A DNA stretch of 64,000 nt from Methylobacterium sp. E-066 (GTDB taxonomy: Bacteria; Pseudomonadota; Alphaproteobacteria; Rhizobiales; Beijerinckiaceae), in assembly GCF_022829635.1 (NCBI RefSeq), contig NZ_JAKSYO010000156.1:62001-126000 (forward strand), written 5' to 3'. Below are positions 25,821-35,290 of this stretch, in pieces. Made by a program: the position numbers and the translations under genes. Numbering within the stretch: the stretch's first letter is position 1; every line of letters begins with the position of its first letter. The notes beneath the pieces are model-generated. The model was not told the origin of the DNA. It ran no database searches and saw only the letters and a program-made list of their open reading frames with translations.

Positions 25821-26906
25821 ATGGACGCGAGATGGATGCTCGGGCTTTCCGCATTGGCCCTCGCGGGATGCTCGCCGGCCGAAACCGCGGTGCCTCCGGA
25901 GCCGCCGCTGGTCCAGACCATCGAGGTCGGCCCGGGGACCGGGGCGATCGCGCGCTACACCGGGGTCATCCGCGCCCGCACGGAGAGCAATCTCGGCTTC
26001 CGCGTCGGCGGCAAGATCTTCGAGCGGCTCGTCGACCCGGGGGACCACGTCCGGTTCGGGCAGCCGCTGATGCGCCTAGACCGGACCGATTTTACCCTGG
26101 CGCTCAACGCGGCCCGCGCCTCAGTCGAGGCGGCCAGGGCGCAGATGATCAAGGCGAAGGCCGACGAGGAGCGCAGCCGCAAGCTCGTCGGGGACGGCTG
26201 GACCTCGAAGCAGACCTACGACCAGAACAAGGCCGCCGCGGACGCCGCCATCGCCCAGTTCGCCAACGCGGAGGCCCAGGCAAGCCAGGTCTCCAACCAG
26301 GCCGGTTATTCCGAACTCCAGGCCGATGCCGACGGCGTCGTGATGGAGGTCCCGACCGAGCCCGGGCAGGTCGTCGCCGCCGGCCAGACCGTCGTCAAGC
26401 TGGCCCGTGACGGGGCGCGCGAGGCGGAGGTCTTCCTGCCCGAAGCGAGCCGGCGCTTGGCCCGGGGCACGGCCTCGGCGACGCTCTACGCCGAGGGCGA
26501 GACGACCTATCCGGCCCGGCTACGCGAACTGTCGGCCACCGCCGACCCGGCCACCCGGACGTACCGGGCGCGCTATATCCTGTCGGGCGGCGGCGAGGAT
26601 GCGCCGCTCGGGGCGACCGTGACGCTCCGGCTCAAGCCGACGGATGCCGGGCGCGCCGCGTCGGTCGACGTGCCGCTCGGGGCCCTGTTCGACATCGGGC
26701 ACGGCTCGGAAGTCTGGAAGTTCGACACCGAGACCAAGACCGTCGCGGCCCAGCCGGTCGCCGTCGCCCGCCTGTCCGAGGAAGGGGCCGAGGTCGTGTC
26801 CGGCCTCAATCCGGGCGACCGCATCGTGTCGCTCGGCGCCCATCTCCTCAAGGCCGGCCAGACGGTGCGCCAAGCCCCCCCGAGCCTGACGGGAGTCGCG
26901 CGATGA
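25821..26906 (+). CDS. RND efflux pump periplasmic adaptor (lipoprotein)
   Basis: The 361-residue product is a membrane-fusion protein. It has a lipoprotein signal (MDARWMLGLSALALAGC, lipidated Cys17) and then a beta-barrel/lipoyl half (NLGFRVGGKIFERLVDPGDHV, about 58-78). A coiled-coil hairpin (about 95-165, LNAARASVEAARAQMIKAKAD...) and the second lipoyl half (ADADGVVMEVPTEPGQVV) follow. It links the inner-membrane RND pump to an outer-membrane channel. The start at 25821 is chosen because GGGGAGG lies about 8 nt upstream; ATG 25803 would precede it by six codons. The stop overlaps the pump start by 4 nt. No outer-membrane factor gene is next to it, so a shared TolC/OprM-type channel is expected. 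Confidence 0.9.
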   Translation: MDARWMLGLSALALAGCSPAETAVPPEPPLVQTIEVGPGTGAIARYTGVIRARTESNLGFRVGGKIFERLVDPGDHVRFGQPLMRLDRTDFTLALNAARASVEAARAQMIKAKADEERSRKLVGDGWTSKQTYDQNKAAADAAIAQFANAEAQASQVSNQAGYSELQADADGVVMEVPTEPGQVVAAGQTVVKLARDGAREAEVFLPEASRRLARGTASATLYAEGETTYPARLRELSATADPATRTYRARYILSGGGEDAPLGATVTLRLKPTDAGRAASVDVPLGALFDIGHGSEVWKFDTETKTVAAQPVAVARLSEEGAEVVSGLNPGDRIVSLGAHLLKAGQTVRQAPPSLTGVAR

Positions 26907-29900
26907 CCGGCTTCAACCTCTCCGCCCTGGCGGTCCGCGAGCGGGCGGTCACGCTCTTCCTGATCATCGCGGTGACCGCCGCCGGCTTCTTCGCCTTCCA
27001 GAAGCTCGGCCGCGCCGAGGATCCGGCCTTCACCGTCAAGACGATGGCGGTCTCGGCCGCCTGGCCCGGTGCCACGACCTCGGAGATCCAGCGGCAGGTG
27101 GCCGACCCGCTGGAGAAGCGCCTGCAGGAGCTCGTCTACTACGACCGCGTCGAGACGACGGTGCGGCCCGGCCTCATGCTGATGAAGGTCTACTTCAAGG
27201 ACAGCATGCCGCCGGCAAGGCTGCAGGAGGAGTTCTACCAGGCTCGCAAGAAGCTATCCGACCAAGCCTCCACCCTGCCGCGCGGCGTCATGGGGCCGCT
27301 GTTCAACGACGAGTTTTCGGACGTCTACTTCGCCCTCTACGCACTCCAGGCCCAGGGCCTGCCGCACCGGCATCTCGTGCTGCGGGCCGAGGATCTGCGC
27401 CAGCGGCTGCTGCGGGTGCCGGGCGTCGAGAAGATCAACATCCTGGGCGAGCAGGCCCAGAAGATCTTCGTCGAGATCTCCTACCAGCGTCTGGCCACGC
27501 TCGGCATCACCGGGCAGCAGTTGCTCGCGGCGCTGGCCAACCAGAACGACGTGACGCCGGCGGGCTTCGTCGAGACCGCCGGCCCGCGGGTGTACCTGCG
27601 CCTGGACGGCGCCATCGACGGCCTGGACACGATCCGCAACCTGCCGGTGGCAGCCGGCGACCGAAGCCTCAAGCTCGGCGACATCGCGGAGGTCAAGCGC
27701 GGCTACGAGGACCCGAAGGTCTTCGCGATCCGCAATGACGGCGAGCCGGCCCTGATGCTGGGTCTCGTGATGAAACCCGGCTTCAACGGCCTCGCGCTCG
27801 GCGAGGCGCTGAACGCCGAGGAGGTGGCGATCCACCACGAGCTGCCGACGGGCATCGCGTTCACGAAGATCACCGACCAGGCCAAGGTCATCGACGACGC
27901 CATCCACGAGTTCATGGTGAGGTTCTTCACCGCCCTCTCGGTGGTCATCGTCGTCAGCCTCGTGGCGCTGGGCTTCCGCGTCGGCATCGTGGTGGCGCTC
28001 GCGGTCCCGATCACGCTCGCGGCCGTGTTCGTGGTTATGATGGTCACCGGCCGCGACTTCGACCGCATCACCCTCGGCGCCCTGATCATTTCCCTCGGCC
28101 TGCTCGTGGACGACGCCATCATCGCCATCGAGATGATGGTGGTGCGCATGGAGGAAGGCGTCGATCGGATCGAGGCGGCCACCCATGCCTGGAGCGCCAC
28201 CGCCGCGCCGATGCTCACCGGCACGCTGGTCACAATCGCGGGATTCCTGCCCGTGGGCTTCGCCGCCTCGACGGCGGGCGAGTACGCGGGCAACATCTTC
28301 TGGGTGGTCGGCTTCTCGCTGATCATCTCCTGGATCGTGGCCGTGACCTTCACGCCCTATCTCGGCGTCAAGCTCCTGCCCAACATCAAGAAAGTGGAAG
28401 GCGGCCACGAGGCGATCTACGCCACGAGGAACTACCAGCGCCTGCGCCGCGTGGTGCGGGCCTCCGTCGATCACAAGTGGCTGGCGGCCGGGATCACGGT
28501 CGGGCTGTTCGCCCTCGCCGTCGTCGGCATGGGCAAGGTCGAGAAGCAGTTCTTCCCGAATTCGGAGCGGCCCGAACTCATCGTCGAGGTGACCCTGCCC
28601 ACCGGTTCGGCCTTCGCCACGACCGAAGCCAGCGTCAAGGCGGTCGAGGCGGCCGTCCGTGGGCTCCCGGAGGCGCGCGAGATCACGAGCTACATCGGGC
28701 AGGGCATGCCGCGCTTCGTGCTCTCCTTCGACCCGGAATTGCCCGATGCCGCCTTCGCGCAGATCGTCGTGCAGACCACCGACGCCGCATCCCGCGACGC
28801 GCTCCGGATCAAGCTTCGCAAGCTCGTGAGCGACGGGCTCTTCCCCGAGGCGCGGGTGCGAGTCCTCCAGATCGTGTTCGGGCCGCCGATCCGCTTCCCC
28901 GTGGCCTTCCGGGTGGTCGGGCCGGACCCCGACGTGATCCGCGGCATCGCCGCCGAGGTCCGCGACGTCATGATGGCCAACCCCAACATGCGCCTCGTCC
29001 ATCTCGACTGGGGCGACAAGACCCCGAGCCTGCACTTCGTCCTCGACCAGGAACGCCTACGCCTGATCGGCCTGACCCCGAAGGAGGCCGGCCAGCAGCT
29101 GCAGAGCTACCTCAACGGGACGCCCGCGACCCAGGTGCGCGAGAACCTGCGCTCGGTGGACGTGCTCCTGCGCAGCCCCGGCCCCGAGCGACGCTCGCTC
29201 GGCGAGATCGGCGACCTGACCCTGACCACGCATGACGGGCGCCAGGTGCCGGTCTCGCAGGTCGCGCACCTGGAGAGCCGCAACGAGGATGCGGTGCTCA
29301 AGCGCTACAACCGCGAGACCTACATCCGCGTGCAGGGCGACGTGCTCGACGGCAAACAGCCGCCGGACATCCACGCGCAGATCTTCCCGCAGCTCGATGC
29401 GATCAAGGCGAAGCTGCCGCCCGGCTACCGGATCGACACGGCCGGGGCGGTGGAGGAGAGCGCCAAGGCGATGAACGCGCTCGTGGCCGTCTTTCCGCTG
29501 ATGCTGATCGTGACGCTGACGGTCATCATGCTCCAGGTCCGGTCGTTCACGACGATGTTCATGGTGTTCGCCACCGCGCCGCTCGGCCTTGTCGGGGCCG
29601 CGCCGACCCTGCTGCTGTTCCACCAGCCCTTCGGCTTCAACGCGATCCTGGGCCTGATCGCGCTGTCGGGCATCTTGATGCGCAACACCCTGATCCTGGT
29701 GGATCAGATTCACCACGACCGCGCCGCCGGCCTGTCGGATTACGAGGCCATCGTCGAGTCCACGGTGCGGCGGGCCCGTCCGGTGATCCTCACGGCGGCG
29801 GCGGCGATGCTGGCCTTCATCCCCTTGACGCACTCCGTGTTCTGGGGGGCGCTGGCCTACGTGCTGATCGGCGGCGTCGGGGTCGGGACCCTGCTCACCC

Positions 29901-30010
29901 TGCTGTTCCTGCCCGCTCTCTACGCCCTCTGGTTCCGGGTCGGACGAGAACCGATCGCGGCGGGCGTCGCATCCGGTTCGGACGCGGTGCCGGTCCCGGC
30001 CAAGCCCTGA
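26903..30010 (+). CDS. RND-family efflux transporter permease
   Basis: The 1035-residue product has the full RND architecture. TM1 lies near residues 14-30, followed by a large periplasmic loop, TM2-6 with a central conserved segment (LVDDAIIAIEMMVVRMEEG, which contains the proton-relay aspartates of TM4), a second periplasmic loop, and TM8-12 with GILMRNTLILVDQI. The DD pair in TM4 marks it as a hydrophobe/amphiphile efflux (HAE-1-like) rather than a heavy-metal pump. It overlaps the adaptor gene by 4 nt (ATGA). The pump operon shares its promoter-operator type with the thioesterase-thiolase operon downstream. It may therefore export a product or intermediate of those enzymes, or a toxic acyl compound that they modify. 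Confidence 0.93.
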   Translation: MTGFNLSALAVRERAVTLFLIIAVTAAGFFAFQKLGRAEDPAFTVKTMAVSAAWPGATTSEIQRQVADPLEKRLQELVYYDRVETTVRPGLMLMKVYFKDSMPPARLQEEFYQARKKLSDQASTLPRGVMGPLFNDEFSDVYFALYALQAQGLPHRHLVLRAEDLRQRLLRVPGVEKINILGEQAQKIFVEISYQRLATLGITGQQLLAALANQNDVTPAGFVETAGPRVYLRLDGAIDGLDTIRNLPVAAGDRSLKLGDIAEVKRGYEDPKVFAIRNDGEPALMLGLVMKPGFNGLALGEALNAEEVAIHHELPTGIAFTKITDQAKVIDDAIHEFMVRFFTALSVVIVVSLVALGFRVGIVVALAVPITLAAVFVVMMVTGRDFDRITLGALIISLGLLVDDAIIAIEMMVVRMEEGVDRIEAATHAWSATAAPMLTGTLVTIAGFLPVGFAASTAGEYAGNIFWVVGFSLIISWIVAVTFTPYLGVKLLPNIKKVEGGHEAIYATRNYQRLRRVVRASVDHKWLAAGITVGLFALAVVGMGKVEKQFFPNSERPELIVEVTLPTGSAFATTEASVKAVEAAVRGLPEAREITSYIGQGMPRFVLSFDPELPDAAFAQIVVQTTDAASRDALRIKLRKLVSDGLFPEARVRVLQIVFGPPIRFPVAFRVVGPDPDVIRGIAAEVRDVMMANPNMRLVHLDWGDKTPSLHFVLDQERLRLIGLTPKEAGQQLQSYLNGTPATQVRENLRSVDVLLRSPGPERRSLGEIGDLTLTTHDGRQVPVSQVAHLESRNEDAVLKRYNRETYIRVQGDVLDGKQPPDIHAQIFPQLDAIKAKLPPGYRIDTAGAVEESAKAMNALVAVFPLMLIVTLTVIMLQVRSFTTMFMVFATAPLGLVGAAPTLLLFHQPFGFNAILGLIALSGILMRNTLILVDQIHHDRAAGLSDYEAIVESTVRRARPVILTAAAAMLAFIPLTHSVFWGALAYVLIGGVGVGTLLTLLFLPALYALWFRVGREPIAAGVASGSDAVPVPAKP

Positions 30011-30263
30011 CCCGGGATCCCAAGGTCCATGCCCCGAAGGCGGGGCATCCCAGGATCGCACGTTCAGCGATGGAACGTGCGAGGCGTCGACCGGCCTGCG
30101 TTCATGCCCCCCCTACGCAGGCCGGTCGGTCGACCTTCGAGACATCCCTCGGCGCGCTCGGTTCCAGAGCGCAACCCGCCACAGGAGACGACCCGTGGTC
30201 CAAGGCTTCTTTAGATGACGGCCTGCCTTTATATAGGCATCAGGACCGTCGAAGGATCAGGCA

Positions 30264-30806
30264 ATGCCCAGAGTCTCGCAGGAGCAGGCCAAGCTCAACC
30301 GCCAACGTGTCGTCGAAGTCGCTGCGTCGCTGTTCCGGGAGCGTGGTCTCCATGGCGTTGGGGTCGCCGATATCATGGCGTCCGCCGGCCTCACCCATGG
30401 CGGCTTCTACGGCCAGTTCGCCAACAAGGAGGCCTTGGCGGCCGAGGCGTTCGACACCGCGCTGTCCGAGGATCGCCGCGGAAGCCTCGATATTCTCCTC
30501 GCCAACTACCTGTCCCTCGCGCACGTGAAGTCGCCCGGTATAGGCTGTCCTCTCGCGGCCCTGGCGAACGACGTGGCGCGGGAGCCGCGGGGCGGCCCCG
30601 TCCGGTCGCGATTCACGCACGGTGTGGAGCGCATGGCCTCCATCCTCGCCGGCCTGACGCCCAGGGTCGCCAAGGAGCGCCGCAGGCAGCGGTCCCTGGC
30701 GACGTTGTCGACAATTGTCGGCGCTGTCGTGTTGGCGCGGGCCGTCGACGATGAGGCTTTGGCGAGCGAACTGATCCAGGCGGCGCAGGCTTCCGTCTCC
30801 GCGTGA
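30264..30806 (+). CDS. TetR-family regulator of the pump/acyl-metabolism regulon
   Basis: The 180-residue product has a TetR DNA-binding domain (LNRQRVVEVAASLFRERGLHGVGV, then DIMASAGLTHGGFYGQFANKE, about 10-60). The C-terminal part (GCPLAALANDVAREP) resembles the subgroup near AcrR/LmrA/YxaF (TetR_C_33-like), which often senses aromatic or phenolic compounds. It lies between the RND operon and the ketosynthase gene. A small dyad just upstream (TGCCT-N6-AGGCA, 30224-30239) could be its own control site. Control of the ATGATGATCATCAT-type operators at 25772 and 32300 is inferred from its central position and the absence of another regulator nearby. Confidence 0.85.
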   Translation: MPRVSQEQAKLNRQRVVEVAASLFRERGLHGVGVADIMASAGLTHGGFYGQFANKEALAAEAFDTALSEDRRGSLDILLANYLSLAHVKSPGIGCPLAALANDVAREPRGGPVRSRFTHGVERMASILAGLTPRVAKERRRQRSLATLSTIVGAVVLARAVDDEALASELIQAAQASVSA

Positions 30807-30953
30807 CGTCGACGGGGCCGGGCCGGCGGTTCCGGCCCGCGCCCCCATGAGCGCGTCCCCGGCGACCTAACCCAGCGCCCCGGATCGCCCAATCGGGACC
30901 CGCATGTGCCGTGCGCCGCACGCCGCGCGGCCAAACTTTGCGAGAGGATACCG

Positions 30954-32246
30954 ATGCGCGAACGGATCGTGGTTACGGGACTGGGTGTCGTCTCGCCGCT
31001 GGGCTGCAGCGTCGAGGGGATGTGGCGTCGGCTGATCGCGTCCCGGTCAGGCCTGCGGCGCCTGCCGGACGACTTGGTCCCCGACATCGACGCGAAGGTC
31101 GCCGGGCTCGTGCCATCCATCGGTGAGGACCCGGAGGGGTTCGATCCGGACGCCCTCATCCCGGTCAAGGACCGCCGCAAGATGGACCGCTTCATCCAGT
31201 TCACGCTGGTGGCCGCGGACCAGGCGCTTCGACAGTCGGGCTGGAAGCCCTCCAGCGAGCGGGAGCGCGTACGCACCGCGACCATCGTGGCCTCCGGCAT
31301 CGGGGGCTTCCAGACCATCACCGACGCCGTGGAGACCGTGCGCGCCCGCGGCGCGCAGCGCCTGTCGCCGTTCACGGTGCCGGCCTTCCTGGTCAACCTG
31401 GCCGCCGGCCATGTCTCCATCCGGTATGGCTTCAAGGGACCGCTCGGGGCTCCCGTCACCGCCTGCGCGGCGAGCGTCCAGGCTATCGGCGATGCCATGC
31501 GCCTCATCCGCGCCGGCGAGGCCGATGTCGTCGTCTGCGGCGGTGCGGAGGCGTGCGTCACCCGCGTCGCCCTCGGTGGCTTCGCCGCGGCGCGCAGCCT
31601 CTCGACAGCCTACAATGACACCCCGGCAGCCGCCTCGCGCCCGTTCGACCGAAGTCGCGACGGCTTCGTCATGGGCGAGGGTGCCGGCATCCTCGTGCTT
31701 GAGACGCTGTCGCATGCGCTGGAACGGGGTGCCGTCCCGCTGGCCGAGCTGGTCGGGTACGGCACCAGCGCCGACGCCTACCACCTGACCGCCGGACCGG
31801 CGGATGGCAGCGGCGCCCGCCAGGCGATCACCACGGCCTTAGCCATGGCGGGGCTCGAACCGGCCGCCATCGGTTACGTGAACGCGCACGCGACTGCGAC
31901 CTCGGTCGGTGATGCGGGCGAACTGGCGGCACTCAGATCCGTCTTCGGCGAGGCCGGCCCGGCGATCTCCTCGACCAAGTCCGCGACCGGTCACCTGCTC
32001 GGTGCGGCCGGCGGCCTGGAGGCGGTCATCACGGTGCAGGCGCTCCGCGCGGGCGTCCTCCCGCCGACGCTCAATCTCACCGATCCCGACGCGGCGGCCG
32101 CCGGCCTGGACCTCATCGGACCGGAGGCTCGACGCGCATCCGTGGACTACGCGCTGTCGAACGGCTTCGGGTTCGGGGGCGTGAACGCCAGCATCGTCCT
32201 GAAACGGATCGTCCCCGGTCGAGAGATCGCCACGCCTGGAGGTTGA
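30954..32246 (+). CDS. FabF-like beta-ketoacyl-ACP synthase (KAS II)
   Basis: The 430-residue product is a condensing enzyme with the complete Cys-His-His triad. Cys171 is in VTACAAS, His312 in NAHATAT, and His347 in KSATGHLLGA, where Lys342 is also conserved. GFGFGGVNASIVLKR is at the C-terminus. It would elongate an acyl-ACP or acyl-CoA by decarboxylative condensation with a malonyl unit. It is not in a fatty-acid synthesis cluster: no fabD, fabG or acpP is adjacent. Instead it lies within the TetR-RND-thioesterase-thiolase block, so a dedicated or specialised role is likely. ATG 30954 has GAGAGGA about 8 nt upstream. Confidence 0.9.
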   Translation: MRERIVVTGLGVVSPLGCSVEGMWRRLIASRSGLRRLPDDLVPDIDAKVAGLVPSIGEDPEGFDPDALIPVKDRRKMDRFIQFTLVAADQALRQSGWKPSSERERVRTATIVASGIGGFQTITDAVETVRARGAQRLSPFTVPAFLVNLAAGHVSIRYGFKGPLGAPVTACAASVQAIGDAMRLIRAGEADVVVCGGAEACVTRVALGGFAAARSLSTAYNDTPAAASRPFDRSRDGFVMGEGAGILVLETLSHALERGAVPLAELVGYGTSADAYHLTAGPADGSGARQAITTALAMAGLEPAAIGYVNAHATATSVGDAGELAALRSVFGEAGPAISSTKSATGHLLGAAGGLEAVITVQALRAGVLPPTLNLTDPDAAAAGLDLIGPEARRASVDYALSNGFGFGGVNASIVLKRIVPGREIATPGG

Positions 32247-32273
32247 TCCGGCGCTCTTGGAACTTCATGGCGG

Positions 32274-32313
32274 TTGACGCGTCATCCATGCTCGAATAGA
32301 TGTTGATCATCAT
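32274..32313 (+). promoter_or_regulatory. Promoter and operator of the thioesterase-thiolase operon
   Basis: TTGACG (32274-32279), a 17-nt spacer and TAGATG (32297-32302) are followed by ATGTTGATCATCAT (32300-32313), which differs from the perfect palindrome at the RND promoter by one base. The offset between -35, -10 and dyad is identical in the two promoters, and the following bases (ATTA) are also shared. The first gene starts at 32385. Co-regulation with the pump is a strong inference. Confidence 0.72.
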
Positions 32314-32384
32314 ATTAATTGAACCTGGTGGGCCGGTCGATCCCGGTTCCGCCAGCCCCGGCAGGCCATGGGAGTTCGCAACCG

Positions 32385-32948
32385 ATGAACAGCACCGACC
32401 TGGCCGATGACCGGACATCCTCAGGCCAAAACAGGCGCCTCGACGGGCCCGGTCCAGTCGGATCCGGCCTCGACCTGCTCCGCGCCATGGCCGCCGGCGA
32501 GATCCTGCCACCGCCCGCGATGGCACTGCTCGGCATCGCGTACGTCGCGGTCCGGGACGGCGACGCGACGGTGCGCAGGAAGCCGGTCGACGACCTCTAC
32601 AATCCCTTCGGACCGGTTCACGGCAGCGCCGTGGCCGCCCTGCTCGACCTGGCGCTCGGTTCAGCGGTTCAGTCCGCCCTGCCGGCTGGACAAACCTACA
32701 CGACGCTCGACACCCGGATCAGCTACCTGCGTCCGCTGACGGCGGCGTCGGGAACCCTGACCGCGGTGGCACGGGCCATCGACGTCGGGGAGCAGCGGGC
32801 GGTGGCCGAGGCGCAGCTCTCCGATGCCGACGGCCAGGCCTGCGCCACGGCGACGATGACCTGCCTCCTCGTCGAGATGTCCCAGGAAGGCTCACCGGAG
32901 AAGCCGAACCGGACGTGGGACGTCTCCGACTGGTTCCAGATCGCCTGA
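32385..32948 (+). CDS. PaaI-family (hotdog-fold) acyl-CoA thioesterase
   Basis: The 187-residue product has a single hotdog domain in its C-terminal 130 residues, with the PaaI-type motif GPVHGSAVAALLDLALGSAV. The HG...D/E region forms the active site. TLDTRISYLRPL and ATATMTCLLVEM are strands of the same fold. It would hydrolyse an acyl- or aryl-CoA (or ACP) thioester. The first 50 residues are not conserved. ATG 32385 follows GGGAG about 12 nt upstream. It is the first gene after the shared-type promoter and lies 36 bp before the thiolase, so the two are an operon. Confidence 0.85.
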   Translation: MNSTDLADDRTSSGQNRRLDGPGPVGSGLDLLRAMAAGEILPPPAMALLGIAYVAVRDGDATVRRKPVDDLYNPFGPVHGSAVAALLDLALGSAVQSALPAGQTYTTLDTRISYLRPLTAASGTLTAVARAIDVGEQRAVAEAQLSDADGQACATATMTCLLVEMSQEGSPEKPNRTWDVSDWFQIA

Positions 32949-32984
32949 TACCGCGCCGCCGGCACCCCTGGAGGAGGCCAGACC

Positions 32985-34163
32985 ATGCGTGACATCGTCC
33001 TTTGCAATCCCGTTCGGACCGCCATTGGCGGCTACGGCGGCAGCCTGAAGGGGACCGCCGCCCCCGAGCTCGGCGCGACCGCGATCCGCGAGACGCTTCG
33101 CCGTTCCGGACTTGACGCCGGCAGGCTCGGAAGCGTGACGATGGGCAACGTCGTCCAGGCCGGCAACCGCATGAACCCGGCTCGCCAGGCCGCGGTGCAC
33201 GGGGGCGTTCCGGTCTCGGTACCGGCCCTGACGGTCAACCGCGTTTGCGGCTCCGGCGCCCAGGCCATCGCGACAGCGGCCGACGAGATACGGCTCGGTC
33301 ACCATGACGTCGCGGTCGCGGGCGGCATGGAGAACATGGATCGGGCGCCGTACCTGATGGAGGGCGGGCGCTGGGGCCACCGCATGGGCCATGCCCAGAT
33401 CCTCGACAGCATGTTGAGCGACGGCCTCAACGACGCCTTCTCCGGCGAGCATTCGGGATGGCACACCGAGGACCTGGCGACGCGGTTCCAGATCGGTCGT
33501 GAGGCCCAGGATGCCTGGGCGGCCCGCTCCCAGGCGCGGTTCGCGCAGGCGCAGGCCGCGGGTGCGTTCGACGCCGAGATTACCCCTGTGGAGATCAAGG
33601 GCCGCAAGGGTGTCGAGGCCTTCGGGCGGGACGAGGCCCCGCGGCCGGAGACCACCGTCGACACGCTGTCGAAGCTCAAGCCGGCCTTCCGCGAGGACGG
33701 GACGATCACGGCCGGCAACGCGCCGGGCCTGAATTCCGGGGCGGCGGCGATGGTGGTGGCGGAGCGGGGCTTCGCCGACAGCAACGGCTTGGATGCGTTC
33801 GGGCGCCTCGTCGCCTACGGGGTCGGGGCCTGCGAGCCGGGCCTGTTCGGCCTAGGCCCCGTACCGGCCATCCGCCAGGCGCTGGAGCGCGCCGGCTGGT
33901 CGCTCGGCGACGTCGAGCGCGTCGAGATCAACGAGGCCTTCGCGGTCGTGCCCCTGGCCGTGGCGCGGGAGCTCGGCCTGCCCGAGGACATCGTCAACGT
34001 CGAGGGTGGCGCCATCGCGCACGGCCACCCCATCGGCGCGACCGGCGCGGTGCTGACGACGCGCCTGCTCCATTCCATGCGTCGCGACGGCATCCGACGC
34101 GGCTTGGTCACCCTCTGCATCGGCGGGGGCCAGGGCATCGCGCTGGCGGTCGAGGCCGCCTGA
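32985..34163 (+). CDS. Thiolase (acetyl-CoA C-acyltransferase family)
   Basis: The 392-residue product has all thiolase landmarks. These are the nucleophile Cys88 (NRVCGSG), the GGMENMDRAPYL loop, NEAFAV, the GGAIAHGHPIGATGA motif with His348, and the second catalytic Cys378 (CIGGGQG). It either condenses two acyl-CoA units or cleaves a beta-ketoacyl-CoA. The lack of beta-oxidation partners (no enoyl-CoA hydratase or hydroxyacyl dehydrogenase nearby) and the neighbouring ketosynthase and thioesterase favour a specialised acyl pathway. A GGAGG ribosome binding site precedes the ATG by 8-9 nt. Confidence 0.92.
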   Translation: MRDIVLCNPVRTAIGGYGGSLKGTAAPELGATAIRETLRRSGLDAGRLGSVTMGNVVQAGNRMNPARQAAVHGGVPVSVPALTVNRVCGSGAQAIATAADEIRLGHHDVAVAGGMENMDRAPYLMEGGRWGHRMGHAQILDSMLSDGLNDAFSGEHSGWHTEDLATRFQIGREAQDAWAARSQARFAQAQAAGAFDAEITPVEIKGRKGVEAFGRDEAPRPETTVDTLSKLKPAFREDGTITAGNAPGLNSGAAAMVVAERGFADSNGLDAFGRLVAYGVGACEPGLFGLGPVPAIRQALERAGWSLGDVERVEINEAFAVVPLAVARELGLPEDIVNVEGGAIAHGHPIGATGAVLTTRLLHSMRRDGIRRGLVTLCIGGGQGIALAVEAA

Positions 34164-34261
34164 CGGCCCGCCTGCCTCGGGCGGCGCCCAGCCTTCCGGG
34201 CTTCGGCGCGGCGCCCCGGACGCGAACGAACCCGGCACCCGGTGAACGAGAAGGTCCTGCC

Positions 34262-35221
34262 ATGAGAGGCATCGAGACGGTTCGGCACGCGCTCCGGCTT
34301 TCGGCGCTGTCGCTGGCGATTGCCTGGGCAGCCTTGCCCGCGGCCGCCGCGGACGGGTCGACGGCGATACGGCTGCCGGATACCAGCCGTTTCCCGGAGA
34401 GCGTGACGTCCCTTGCCGACGGCACGCTCTTCGTCAGCAGCATCGCCGACGGGGGCGTCCTCAGGATCGAGGGCGGCGGGGCGGCCGCGACGCCCTTCCT
34501 GAAACCCGGCGAATACGGGACGCGATCGACCTTAGGCCTCCTGGCCGACGAGCGGCGCGGCACCCTCTGGGTCGCCTCGAACGACGCCACGGCCATCGGC
34601 GCACCCGGGCCGACCGCCACGGAGGGCGGGTGGGTCAAGGCGTTCGACCTCGCGACGGGCGCCCTCAGGCTGAGCGTCCGGCTGCCGGGCGGGAAGGCTT
34701 TGGCGAACGACTTCGCCCTGGACGGGGACGGCGCGCTCTACGTCACCGACACGCTGGCTCCCCGGATCCTGAGGCTCAAGCCGGGTGCGGCGGCGTTCGA
34801 GGTCCTCGTCGAGGACGATACGCTCAAGAACGGGCTCGACGGCATCGCCTTCGGGATCGACGGAAACCTGTACGTGAACACCTTCCTGGGCGGGGAGATG
34901 TTCCGCATCGGCATGACGAATGGCGTCGCCGGTCGGGTGACGCGGCTCGAGACGACACGGCCCCTGAAGTTTCCGGACGGGCTGCGCCCCTTCCGCGACG
35001 GCTTCGTGATGGTCGAGGGCAGCGGCGCCCTGAGCCGCGTCACGGTCTCGGGTGACGGAGCCAAAGTCCAACCCATCGGTCAATTCGCCGGCGCGACCGG
35101 CGTGACGGTCGTGGGCAACAGGATCTGGGTCGCCGAGGGTCAGCTATCGCTCCTCTCCAAGACGCTCAAGGACAGTCGGGAGGCCCCGAGCTTCCACCTG
35201 CGCGCCATGGACGTGGAGTAG
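34262..35221 (+). CDS. Secreted SMP-30/gluconolactonase-like beta-propeller protein
   Basis: The 319-residue product begins with a Sec signal peptide (about 1-30: ALRLSALSLAIAWAALPAAAA). A six-bladed propeller of the SMP-30/LRE family follows, with blade repeats such as FPESVTSLADGTLFVSSIADG, ANDFALDGDGALYVTDTLAPR and GLDGIAFGIDGNLYVNTF. The NDF and NGLDG loops contain the Asn and Asp that usually hold the divalent metal. Lactone hydrolysis in the periplasm is possible but the exact substrate is unknown. It lies 98 bp after the thiolase in the same direction and probably belongs to the same operon. Confidence 0.82.
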   Translation: MRGIETVRHALRLSALSLAIAWAALPAAAADGSTAIRLPDTSRFPESVTSLADGTLFVSSIADGGVLRIEGGGAAATPFLKPGEYGTRSTLGLLADERRGTLWVASNDATAIGAPGPTATEGGWVKAFDLATGALRLSVRLPGGKALANDFALDGDGALYVTDTLAPRILRLKPGAAAFEVLVEDDTLKNGLDGIAFGIDGNLYVNTFLGGEMFRIGMTNGVAGRVTRLETTRPLKFPDGLRPFRDGFVMVEGSGALSRVTVSGDGAKVQPIGQFAGATGVTVVGNRIWVAEGQLSLLSKTLKDSREAPSFHLRAMDVE

Positions 35222-35290
35222 GCAACCCTCGGGATTTTCAGAGCGCTGCGCGGTCCGAACGCCTCGGAGACAGCAATCGGCAAGCTGGGG

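Noticed and set aside
27254..29035. A 593-codon frame opposite the RND pump gene.
   Set aside because: Composition (Asp, His, Arg, Gly rich) is that of an antisense shadow of high-GC coding DNA; the plus-strand protein is a complete RND permease.
30224..30239. TGCCT-N6-AGGCA dyad upstream of the TetR gene as a third copy of the regulon operator.
   Set aside because: It does not resemble the TGATCATCA element, so it was noted only as a possible separate site within the TetR entry.
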